Shown here one piece after another: positions 5,513 to 12,511 of a stretch of DNA of 13,850 nucleotides. The translations under genes and the position numbers were made by a program. The notes beneath the pieces were generated by a model. The model did no database searches. It was not told the DNA's origin and was given only the letters and a program-made list of their open reading frames with translations. This DNA is from Actinomycetota bacterium. Its GTDB lineage: Bacteria; Actinomycetota; Acidimicrobiia; Acidimicrobiales; JAHWLA01. The stretch spans positions 1 to 13,850 of the forward strand of contig JAHWLA010000041.1 of the NCBI GenBank assembly GCA_019347595.1. Direction: 5' to 3'. Positions within the stretch are counted from its first letter, which is position 1, and each line of letters opens with the position of its first letter.

Positions 5513-6895
5513 TCAGGCCAGGACGGAGCGGTCGCCCGCCCGCAGCCCCTCGATGATCCGGCGGTAGGCGCCCGCGCTGTCGTCGCCCAGCGAATCGAGG
5601 TCGCTCCATTCCACGCCGCCGCCCGCGGGATCGCGGGTCACGCCGTAGAGCCCGAAGCGCGGCTCGTAGCTGCCCCACTCGTAGTTGTCGGCCAACGTCC
5701 AGTGGTAGTAGGCGCCGACCGGCATCCCGGCATCGATGGCCGCCACCATCGCCCGCAGATTGGCCTTCAGGTACCGGGGCCGCGTCCACCCGTCCTGCCG
5801 CGTGTACGACAGCGATCCCTTCACGCGGTTGCACAGCCCGTTCTCCACGATCCACACATCAAGCCCCGGCTCGTGGTTGAGCTCGACGTAGCGGGCGAGC
5901 CCCTCGGGCCACACCTTGTCGTCCCACAGCTTCGGGGGCGGCACCCTGACGTGGTTGTTGACCACCGGGTCGTAGTAGTCGAGCTGGACGACGTCGAGCG
6001 TGCGGTCGCACGCGCTGTCGTAGACGGCCGCCACGGCTCGGGGCAGCGCCTGCTCCATCGGTACCGCGCTGTTGATGCGCTTGCGCAGGAGCCACTCGAG
6101 CCGGCTGGGCGCCGGCAGCGAGCGCTCGTGGTACTCGCGTCGGCGTTCGACCAGCCACGGCCGCAGGTCGTAGCGGCCGATGCCCTTGCTGCGCGACAGC
6201 AGCACGTCGACGAGCAGGCGGTCGCCCTCGTAGACCGACATCGGGTAGGTGTTCGTCGACACGACCGCCTGGGGCTGGCGCTCCTTGACCGCCTCGTAGG
6301 CGAGCACGTGGGCCGCCAGCATGTGGTCGAGCGTCCGCACGGCCTTGCCCATGTTGAGCCGCCGGCCGGGCGGGAACATGCCGAGCACGTACGACTGCAC
6401 GGCGTAGACGTTGGGCTCGTTGATCGTCACCCAGTGGTGGCAGCGGCCCGCAAAGCGGTCGACGGCCAGGCGTACCCACTCGGCGAAGCGCTCGGGCGAG
6501 TCGGGATGGAGCCAGAAGTCGACGCCGAGCCAGGCCGGGTGGCAGAAGTGGTGAAGCGACACCAACGGTTGCAGCCCACGGGCGTGACAGGCGTCGAGGA
6601 TGGCGTTGTAGTTGTCGACCGCTGTGCTGTCGATCTCGCCCTCGCGCGGCTCGCACCGAGCCCACTCCACCGAGAGGCGGAAGGCGTCGCACCCCGCGGC
6701 CACCGCCCGGTCGAGCTGGCGCTCGTACTTCCTCCAGAAGTCGAGGGCGATGCCCGAGTGCTCGACCCGCCCCTCCAGCTCCCACCACGACCAGTTGTTG
6801 GCGGGCTCGCCGGGGCTGTTGTAGCCGCCTTCGATCTGGAAGCCCGAGGTGGCGACGCCGAAGCGGAACCCGGGCGGCAGGACGCCGTCGCTCAC
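5513..6895 (-). CDS. Glycoside hydrolase family 1 (beta-glucosidase-like)
   Basis: A 460-residue (beta/alpha)8 retaining glycosidase. GH1 landmarks: GFQIEGGY at 18-25 with Gln20 of the -1 site, HH at 115-116, TINEP at 157-161 with acid/base Glu160, VENG at 350-353 with nucleophile Glu351, and WTLADNYEW at 399-407 with Glu406/Trp407. Both catalytic glutamates are intact. Differences from common beta-glucosidases: HHFCHPAWL instead of the usual HHxDLPxxL, and HWTLADNYEW instead of the usual VWSLLDNFEW. These suggest an altered sugar site. There is no signal peptide, so it is cytoplasmic. Start: GTG at 6895, overlapping the stop of the upstream LLM gene as GTGA; longer in-frame readings beyond it are shadow. 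The exact substrate is not predictable. Confidence 0.9.
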   Translation of the reverse strand: MSDGVLPPGFRFGVATSGFQIEGGYNSPGEPANNWSWWELEGRVEHSGIALDFWRKYERQLDRAVAAGCDAFRLSVEWARCEPREGEIDSTAVDNYNAILDACHARGLQPLVSLHHFCHPAWLGVDFWLHPDSPERFAEWVRLAVDRFAGRCHHWVTINEPNVYAVQSYVLGMFPPGRRLNMGKAVRTLDHMLAAHVLAYEAVKERQPQAVVSTNTYPMSVYEGDRLLVDVLLSRSKGIGRYDLRPWLVERRREYHERSLPAPSRLEWLLRKRINSAVPMEQALPRAVAAVYDSACDRTLDVVQLDYYDPVVNNHVRVPPPKLWDDKVWPEGLARYVELNHEPGLDVWIVENGLCNRVKGSLSYTRQDGWTRPRYLKANLRAMVAAIDAGMPVGAYYHWTLADNYEWGSYEPRFGLYGVTRDPAGGGVEWSDLDSLGDDSAGAYRRIIEGLRAGDRSVLA

Positions 6896-7788
6896 GTCCC
6901 CAGGCCGAGGGCGTCGGCGGCGCGCTCCAAGGCGTCGAGGTCCCAGGGCGCCCGCAGCGCCAGGTTGACCTGGTCGGCGCCCGCCTCGACGTAGCGCCCG
7001 ATGCGCTCGGCCAACTCGTCGCCCGCTCCCATGACGACACCGGGGGAGACGAACGGCGCCAGGTGGCCGAACTGGGCGGCGAGGTCGTCGTCGTCGAAGG
7101 CGACGCCGACGTTGACTGCGCACCTGATGCCGGCCGGGTCGCGGCCGATGTCCTCGCAGTGGCGGTGGAGCACGTTGCGCTTGCGGGAGAACTCCTCGGG
7201 CGCCACGAATGGCACGTTCCACCCGTCGGCGTGCTGGGCTGCGATGCGCAGCGTGCGCTTCTCGCCGCCGCCTCCGATCCAGATGGGGATGTCCGGTTGC
7301 ACCGGCCGCGGGTCGTTGCGGGCGTCGGTGAGTTCGAAGTGCTTCCCTGTGAACGTCGTCGCCTCGTCCCGCAGCAGGCCGCGGACGCACGTCACCGACT
7401 CCTCCAGGATGTCGAGGCGCTCGCCCGCACCGGGGAACGGGATGCCGTACGCGGCGTACTCCATCGGCGACCAGCCGGCGCCGAGACCGATGGCCGCGCG
7501 GCCGCCGGAGAAGTGGTCGATGGTGGTGATCGCCTTGGCCAGCACCGCGGGGTGCCGGAACCCCGCGCAGTAGACGAGGGCGCCGCACGTCACGCGCTCG
7601 GTGGTGCACGCCAGGGCGGTGTGGGCGGCAACCGCTTCCAGCGATGTGGTCCGCCCCATGTCGGCGGCGTAGAAGTGGTCCCAGATCGAGATCCAGTCGA
7701 AGCCGAGGGCCTCGATGCGCCGCCACAGTTCGACCAGCGCGTCGGGGGTGGTGTGCTGCAGGCCGGTGTGCACCCCGGAGACCGTCAT
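6892..7788 (-). CDS. LLM-class (F420-dependent type) oxidoreductase
   Basis: A 298-residue TIM-barrel protein of the luciferase-like monooxygenase family. Visible features: GFDWISIWDHF at 29-39 (first strand/helix, strongly typical), RHPAVLAKAITTIDHFSGGR at 78-97, GLGAGWSPMEYAAYGIPFP at 101-119 and PIWIGGGGEKRTLRIAAQHAD at 168-188. The last is the cofactor-phosphate region typical of actinobacterial LLM enzymes annotated as F420-dependent. Most such enzymes use F420 in Actinomycetota, but FMN cannot be excluded from sequence. The substrate is unknown. The ATG at 7788 sits 6 nt after a TACCGT hexamer on its strand. The stop overlaps the GH1 start, so the two form one translationally coupled unit. 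This pairing suggests a glycosylated or sugar-derived substrate, but that is inference. Confidence 0.88.
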   Translation of the reverse strand: MTVSGVHTGLQHTTPDALVELWRRIEALGFDWISIWDHFYAADMGRTTSLEAVAAHTALACTTERVTCGALVYCAGFRHPAVLAKAITTIDHFSGGRAAIGLGAGWSPMEYAAYGIPFPGAGERLDILEESVTCVRGLLRDEATTFTGKHFELTDARNDPRPVQPDIPIWIGGGGEKRTLRIAAQHADGWNVPFVAPEEFSRKRNVLHRHCEDIGRDPAGIRCAVNVGVAFDDDDLAAQFGHLAPFVSPGVVMGAGDELAERIGRYVEAGADQVNLALRAPWDLDALERAADALGLGT

Positions 7789-7794
7789 GGGCGG

Positions 7795-7800
7795 ACGGTA
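7795..7800 (-). promoter_or_regulatory. Candidate -10 element of a leaderless promoter, LLM gene
   Basis: Read on the minus strand, TACCGT fits TANNNT and ends 6 nt before the ATG at 7788, with no Shine-Dalgarno between. No good -35 at 17-18 nt. Confidence 0.42.
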
Positions 7801-7815
7801 GTCGCCCCGCCGTTC

Positions 7816-7831
7816 TTGACCGCGCAGTCAA
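7816..7831. promoter_or_regulatory. Operator-like palindrome TTGAC-N6-GTCAA in a divergent gap
   Basis: TTGAC (7816-7820) and GTCAA (7827-7831) form an inverted repeat of 5-bp arms with a 6-bp spacer, in the middle of the 65-bp gap between the divergent LLM and racemase genes. It covers the candidate -35 (TTGACC) of the racemase promoter, a usual place for a repressor site. No regulator gene is adjacent. A chance palindrome is possible. Confidence 0.35.
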
Positions 7832-7845
7832 CTTCCGGCAACCAT
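7816..7845 (+). promoter_or_regulatory. Candidate promoter of the racemase gene
   Basis: TTGACC at 7816-7821 is a near-consensus -35. After 17-18 nt comes CAACCAT (7839-7845), a weak -10 match, ending 8 nt before the ATG at 7854. No Shine-Dalgarno lies between, so the mRNA is probably leaderless or has only a few leader bases. Confidence 0.45.
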
Positions 7846-7853
7846 CGCCGGCC

Positions 7854-8996
<1,143 letters not shown>

Positions 8997-9011
8997 GCGT
9001 GCGGCCCGTGC

Positions 9012-9017
9012 CAGGAT
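9012..9017 (+). promoter_or_regulatory. Possible -10 element, PIG-L gene
   Basis: CAGGAT, a one-base departure from TANNNT, ends 6 nt before the ATG at 9024 in a 27-nt gap after the racemase stop. There is no Shine-Dalgarno at a proper distance. This is weaker than the other candidates, and read-through from the racemase gene is equally possible. Confidence 0.28.
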
Positions 9018-9023
9018 GCGGGC

Positions 9024-9818
9024 ATGGCCACGCTTGTCTGCTTCCACGCGCACCCCGACGACGAAGCGATCGCCACGGGGGGCACCATGGCGAAGGCGGC
9101 CGCCGACGGCCACCGTGTGATCCTCGTCAGCGCCACCCGCGGCGAGCACGGTGAGGTCGCCGACGGCTTCCTCGATCCGGGCGAGACGCTGGCCCAGCGC
9201 CGCGAACAGGAACTGGCGGAGGCCTGCAAGGTGCTCGGCGTGGCCCGTCACGAGTTCCTCGGCTACGTCGACTCGGGAATGATGGACACGCCGACCAACG
9301 CCGTCGTCGACTGCTTCTGGCAGGCCGACATCGAGGAAGCGGCGGCCCGGCTGGCCGAGCTGTTGGAGGAGGAGCGCGCCGACGTCCTCACCGTGTACGA
9401 CGCCAACGGCGGCTACGGGCATCCCGACCACATCCAAGTCCACCGGGTCGGCATCAGGGCCGCCGAGCTGGCGGCCACGCCGAAGGTGTACGAGTCGACG
9501 CTCGACCGCGATTACTTCAAGTCGTTGTGGGAGCGGGCCGCCGAGTTCGGTATCCAGACCCCCGAGGGCATGGAGACGGCCGACGACTTCGACATGGGCG
9601 TGCCCGGCGAGATGATCACCACGCGCGTCGACGTCACCGAGTTCCTCGACCAGAAGCGCCAAGCCATGGCCGCCCACGCCAGCCAGATCGCCGAGACCTC
9701 GTTCTTCCTGGCCATGCCGCCGCCCGCCTTTGCCGCGGTGTGGGGCCTGGAGGCGTACGTCCTGCGGGGCGCGGCGCCGGGGACGGCGGAGACGAGCCTG
9801 TTCGAGGGCCTGGGGTGA
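9024..9818 (+). CDS. PIG-L/LmbE family deacetylase (MshB/Mca-like)
   Basis: A 264-residue zinc-dependent N-deacetylase-fold protein. HAHPDDE at 8-14 supplies zinc ligands His10 and Asp13 and the general base Asp12. GGYGHPDHIQVH at 129-140 gives His133 and the third ligand His136. TRGEHGEV at 38-45 is typical of the MshB/Mca branch, whose members deacetylate GlcNAc-inositol or cleave mycothiol S-conjugates. Sequence alone does not separate these two from other substrates, and no other mycothiol gene is in the window. There is no signal peptide. The stop overlaps the GTG of the histidine phosphatase (GTGA), so the two are coupled. Confidence 0.88.
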   Translation: MATLVCFHAHPDDEAIATGGTMAKAAADGHRVILVSATRGEHGEVADGFLDPGETLAQRREQELAEACKVLGVARHEFLGYVDSGMMDTPTNAVVDCFWQADIEEAAARLAELLEEERADVLTVYDANGGYGHPDHIQVHRVGIRAAELAATPKVYESTLDRDYFKSLWERAAEFGIQTPEGMETADDFDMGVPGEMITTRVDVTEFLDQKRQAMAAHASQIAETSFFLAMPPPAFAAVWGLEAYVLRGAAPGTAETSLFEGLG

Positions 9819-10342
9819 CGCGGCTGGTCCTCGTGCGCCACGGCGAGGCGGCGGCCGGGTGGGGCGACGACCCCGACCCCGGGCTGAGCGAGCGGGGACG
9901 GGAACAGGCCGACGCCATGGCGGCGGCGCTGGAGCCGACGGGGCCGTTGCCGGTGATCGCCAGCCCGCTGCGGCGGACGCGGGAGACGGCCGCCGCGCTG
10001 GAACGACGGTGGGGCGTGCGGGCTCGGGTGGATGCCGCCGTCGGCGAGGTGCCGTCGCCGACGAACGACCTGGCCGAGCGGATGGCGTGGCTGCGTGGGT
10101 TGCTGCCGACGCCGTGGGACGAGTGGCCTCCTGAGCTGCAGTCGTGGCGGCGTTCGGTGGTATCGACGCTGGCCGCCATCGCGGAGGACTCGGTGGTCGT
10201 CACCCACTACGTCTTCATCACAGTGGCTGCGGGGTCGCAGGCGTACGCGCCGGCCTACTGCTCGCAGACGGTCGTCGACGTCGTCGACGGCGGCCTGCGC
10301 CTGGTGTCGGCAGGCGGCCAAGCCGCCACCGTGGTGCGCTGA
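9815..10342 (+). CDS. Histidine phosphatase (phosphoglycerate-mutase-like)
   Basis: A 175-residue branch-1 histidine phosphatase. LVRHGEA at 6-12 carries the nucleophilic His9. LSERGREQADAM at 24-35 and ASPLRRTRETAAAL at 49-62 are the usual phosphate-pocket elements. Glu78 (in GEVPSPT) is the likely proton donor and His131 (VVTHYVFI) the second catalytic His. The second-His motif VTHYVF differs from the common VSHGG, suggesting a different substrate pocket. It is too short for a glycolytic mutase, so it is probably a small-molecule phosphatase. GTG start at 9815 overlaps the PIG-L stop. One base separates its stop from the dehydrogenase ATG, placing three genes in one unit. Confidence 0.87.
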   Translation: MTRLVLVRHGEAAAGWGDDPDPGLSERGREQADAMAAALEPTGPLPVIASPLRRTRETAAALERRWGVRARVDAAVGEVPSPTNDLAERMAWLRGLLPTPWDEWPPELQSWRRSVVSTLAAIAEDSVVVTHYVFITVAAGSQAYAPAYCSQTVVDVVDGGLRLVSAGGQAATVVR

Positions 10343-10343
10343 C

Positions 10344-11426
10344 ATGGGAGTGACCTGGACGCACACCGGCTACGCGCAGCGCATCCACTTCGGCCCGGAC
10401 GCCGTCGACACGCTGGGCGATGTGGCGCGCGACGCGGGCGCCCGCCGCGTGCTGCTGGTGACGACCGAGGGCCGGCTGGGCTCCGAGGCGGGGGAGCGGG
10501 TCGTGGCTCGGCTGGGCCGGGCGCTGGCGTCGACCTTCCCGGGCGTGCGCTCGCACGTGCCGACCTCGGCCGTTGAGGCCGCCGTGGCGCAGGCGCGAGA
10601 GGAGAACGTCGACGGCGTGGTGTCGTTCGGCGGGGGGTCGTGCGCCGACCTGGGCAAGGCGGTGTGCTTCTTCCTGGAGCAGCAGGCAGGCATCGGCCTG
10701 CCCCATGTGTCGGTGCCGACGACGTACTCGGGGGCCGAGCTGACGCCGTTCTTCGGCATGACCGACGAGGCCACCCGGCGCAAGACCGGGGCGGGCGGCC
10801 CGACGCTGGCGCCCGTCGCGGCGGTGTACGACCCGGTGCTCACGCTCGACACGCCGGCGCGGGTGAGCGCCGAGACCGGCATGAACGCGTTGGCCCACGG
10901 CGTCGAGTGCGCCTACTCGCCGGTGCGCACGCCGGAGGCCGAGGCGATCGCGCTGGCGTGCATCGAGCGGATCGCGTCGTCGTTGCCCGACGTCGTGGAT
11001 GAGCCGGGCGACCTGGCTGCGCGGACGCGGATGCTGGAGGGTGCCGCGCTCGGGGGGCGGTGCCTGCAGAACGCGTCGATGGGTGTGCACCACGGGCTGG
11101 CCCAGTTGACCGGCGGCCGGACGGGGATGGCCCACGGGCTGGCCAACGCGGTGCTGCTGGCCCACGCCATGCGGTTCAACCAGCCGGCGGTCGGCGACGC
11201 CGCCTACCGGATCGGCTTGGCGTTGGGCGACCCCGACGACCCGGCGGGCGCCATCGACCGCCTGCGGGAGCGGGTCGGCTTGCCGGGGCGGCTGTGGGAG
11301 TGCGGACTGGGGGAGGACGACGTGGAGGCGATCGCCCGGCTGTCGCAGGGCAACCGCAACGTGCAGGCGAACGCCCGCCCCGTATCCGAGGACGACGCTC
11401 GCGCCATCCTCACCGCCGCCCTTTGA
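10344..11426 (+). CDS. Maleylacetate reductase-type iron-ADH family dehydrogenase
   Basis: A 360-residue NAD(P)H-dependent dehydrogenase of the iron-containing alcohol dehydrogenase superfamily. VVSFGGGSCADLGKAV at 92-107 is the nucleotide-binding loop. SVPTTYSGAELTPFFGMTD at 123-141 and GMNALAHGVE at 179-188 are typical of maleylacetate reductases. In metal-dependent members the fourth segment reads GMDAxxH, with Asp a metal ligand; here it is Asn181, as in maleylacetate reductases, which are described as metal-independent. His185, His249/250 and His264 remain. No ring-cleavage genes are nearby, so a role in chloroaromatic or resorcinol degradation is not supported by context. It is the last gene of the PIG-L/phosphatase unit, and hairpin 3 follows 9 nt after its stop. 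Confidence 0.85.
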   Translation: MGVTWTHTGYAQRIHFGPDAVDTLGDVARDAGARRVLLVTTEGRLGSEAGERVVARLGRALASTFPGVRSHVPTSAVEAAVAQAREENVDGVVSFGGGSCADLGKAVCFFLEQQAGIGLPHVSVPTTYSGAELTPFFGMTDEATRRKTGAGGPTLAPVAAVYDPVLTLDTPARVSAETGMNALAHGVECAYSPVRTPEAEAIALACIERIASSLPDVVDEPGDLAARTRMLEGAALGGRCLQNASMGVHHGLAQLTGGRTGMAHGLANAVLLAHAMRFNQPAVGDAAYRIGLALGDPDDPAGAIDRLRERVGLPGRLWECGLGEDDVEAIARLSQGNRNVQANARPVSEDDARAILTAAL

Positions 11427-11435
11427 CCGCCGCCG

Positions 11436-11495
11436 CCCTCGTTCTGGTCCCCCGATCTCGCGCTATAGCGCGCGATCGGGGGACCAGAACGAGGG
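11436..11495. terminator. 60-nt near-perfect inverted repeat (hairpin 3)
   Basis: Bases 11436-11457 pair perfectly with 11474-11495 (22 bp; the arm includes CGTTCTGGTCCCCCGATC). After one mismatch (11458/11473) the centre, CGCGCTATAGCGCG (11459-11472), is a perfect palindrome. The structure begins 9 nt after the dehydrogenase stop, has no T-tract and ends 3 nt before the -10 candidate of the next gene. It is the strongest secondary structure I see in the window. A terminator is likely; a cruciform or protein-binding site is possible. Confidence 0.75.
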
Positions 11496-11498
11496 GCG

Positions 11499-11504
11499 TA
11501 GGGT
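11499..11504 (+). promoter_or_regulatory. Candidate -10 element of a leaderless promoter, MhuD-like gene
   Basis: TAGGGT fits TANNNT and ends 7 nt before the ATG at 11512. The -35 position would lie within the right arm of hairpin 3, so folding of the DNA and initiation could interfere with each other. Confidence 0.45.
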
Positions 11505-11511
11505 CGCGGGT

Positions 11512-11826
11512 ATGTCGATTGTGAAGATCAACGCCATCACCGTCCCGGCCGAGCGGGCCGACGAGATGGCCGCCCGCTTCGCCGCCCGCGCCGGCCAGGT
11601 CGAGCACACCGAGGGGTTCGAGGAGTTCCAGCTCCTGCGTCCGGCCGACGACCGCGAGACATGGCTCGTCTACACCCGCTGGCGGGACGAGGAGGCGTTT
11701 CAGGCGTGGGCGTCGTCGCAGTCGTTCCAGCAGGGCCACGCCAAGCCTGAGGGCGCCAACGGCCCGGTGGCACGGGGCGCCGAGCTGTGGTCGTTCGCCG
11801 TCGAACAACGGGCGGAGCGGGCGTAG
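11512..11826 (+). CDS. MhuD/IsdG-like haem-degrading monooxygenase
   Basis: A 104-residue dimeric alpha+beta-barrel (ABM-fold) protein. It resembles mycobacterial MhuD along its whole length as I recall that sequence: IVKINAITVP at 3-12, GFEEFQLLRP at 35-44, AFQAW at 62-66 and GHA at 75-77. The MhuD functional residues Asn7 and Trp66 fall at the same numbers here, and the haem-ligand His75 corresponds to His76. MhuD opens haem to release iron without a separate reductase product such as biliverdin. Other ABM proteins act on different substrates, so haem is a prediction resting on these residues. It is cytoplasmic with no signal. The stop TAG at 11824 forms part of a TAGCCT hexamer preceding the next gene. 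Confidence 0.8.
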   Translation: MSIVKINAITVPAERADEMAARFAARAGQVEHTEGFEEFQLLRPADDRETWLVYTRWRDEEAFQAWASSQSFQQGHAKPEGANGPVARGAELWSFAVEQRAERA

Positions 11827-11829
11827 CCT
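11824..11829 (+). promoter_or_regulatory. Possible internal -10 element overlapping the MhuD-like stop
   Basis: TAGCCT begins with the TAG stop codon of the MhuD-like gene and ends 7 nt before the ATG at 11837. TCGAAC at 11801-11806, 17 nt upstream, is a moderate -35 match inside the coding sequence. A GGGAGG run exists, but it is only one base from the ATG, too close to act as a normal Shine-Dalgarno. Confidence 0.35.
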
Positions 11830-11836
11830 GGGAGGC

Positions 11837-12421
11837 ATGGCCACCACTGACGGAAGCGACCATCCGTACTGGCGGGGGATGAATCACCTCGCCCTCGTCA
11901 CCCCCGACATGGACGCCACCGTGCGCTTCTACCACGGGGTGCTCGGCATGCGACTCGTCGCCACCGTGATGGCCGGCCCCATGCGGCATTACTTCTTCCA
12001 GATCGGGCCGGAGGAGACGGTGGCGTTCTTCGAGTGGAAGGGCGCACCGACCTACCGCAAGGCGGCGGGCGTTCCCGTGCCCGGCGCCGTCCAGCTCGAC
12101 CACATCTCGTTCAACATGCCCGACGAGGACTCGTTGTTGCGACTGCGCGAGCGGCTGCTGGCGGCGGGGTGCGAGATCACCGAGGTGGTCGACCACACCA
12201 TCGTCCGCAGCGTCTACTTCACCGATCCCAACGGCATCTCGTTGGAGGCGTCGTGGTGGGCGACCGACGCCACCGGGCGCCCCGCCGACTACGAGGACAA
12301 GCGGTTTTTCGGCGACCCGGACCCGGTTCCCGCCGTGCGGGAGCTGATGGCGGACGGGCAACTGGCGTGGCTCCCGCAGACCACGCTGGTCGGCGACGAG
12401 GAGAACGCCGACCCCGTCTGA
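11837..12421 (+). CDS. VOC-family metalloenzyme (glyoxalase/dioxygenase fold)
   Basis: A 194-residue vicinal-oxygen-chelate protein with two beta-alpha-beta-beta-beta modules, about 14-68 and 86-140. MNHLALVTPDMDATVRFYHGVLGMRL at 15-40 (longest part of module 1) and LDHISFNMPDEDSLLRLRERL at 87-107 start the modules, and FTDPNGISLEAS at 128-139 closes the second. The four usual metal-ligand positions are all filled: His17, Glu66, His89 and Glu137. It is therefore probably an active metalloenzyme (lyase, dioxygenase or epimerase) rather than a resistance binding protein. A 50-residue C-terminal tail (after about 142) extends beyond the fold. The substrate is unknown. It lies 10 nt after the MhuD-like gene and ends before hairpin 4. 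Confidence 0.85.
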   Translation: MATTDGSDHPYWRGMNHLALVTPDMDATVRFYHGVLGMRLVATVMAGPMRHYFFQIGPEETVAFFEWKGAPTYRKAAGVPVPGAVQLDHISFNMPDEDSLLRLRERLLAAGCEITEVVDHTIVRSVYFTDPNGISLEASWWATDATGRPADYEDKRFFGDPDPVPAVRELMADGQLAWLPQTTLVGDEENADPV

Positions 12422-12445
12422 CACCCGCGCGACCCTGACTCCGCG

Positions 12446-12496
12446 GAACTTGCGTACGAATCGCGCTGCATTGCGGCGCGATTCGTACGCAAGTTC
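12446..12496. terminator. Long inverted repeat between convergent genes (hairpin 4)
   Basis: Bases 12446-12466 (starting GAACTTGCGTACGAA) pair perfectly with 12476-12496 (21 bp). After a T/G mismatch (12467/12475), GCA pairs with TGC around a single T. It lies between the convergent VOC and HIT genes, 24 nt after one stop and 15 nt beyond the other, the right place for a bidirectional terminator. No T-tract is present on either strand. Confidence 0.75.
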
Positions 12497-12511
12497 GGGA
12501 GCGGGCGGCGT

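Noticed and set aside
5702..6994. 430-codon plus-strand open frame opposite GH1
   Set aside because: Low-complexity Val/Arg/His-rich translation with no motif, antisense to an intact GH1 gene.
7644..7853. Upstream extension of the racemase frame
   Set aside because: It overlaps the LLM gene on the other strand and is Arg/Ser-rich. The family N-terminus begins at the ATG at 7854.
11830..11835. GGGAGG as Shine-Dalgarno for the VOC gene
   Set aside because: Only one base separates it from the ATG, too close for normal pairing with 16S rRNA.
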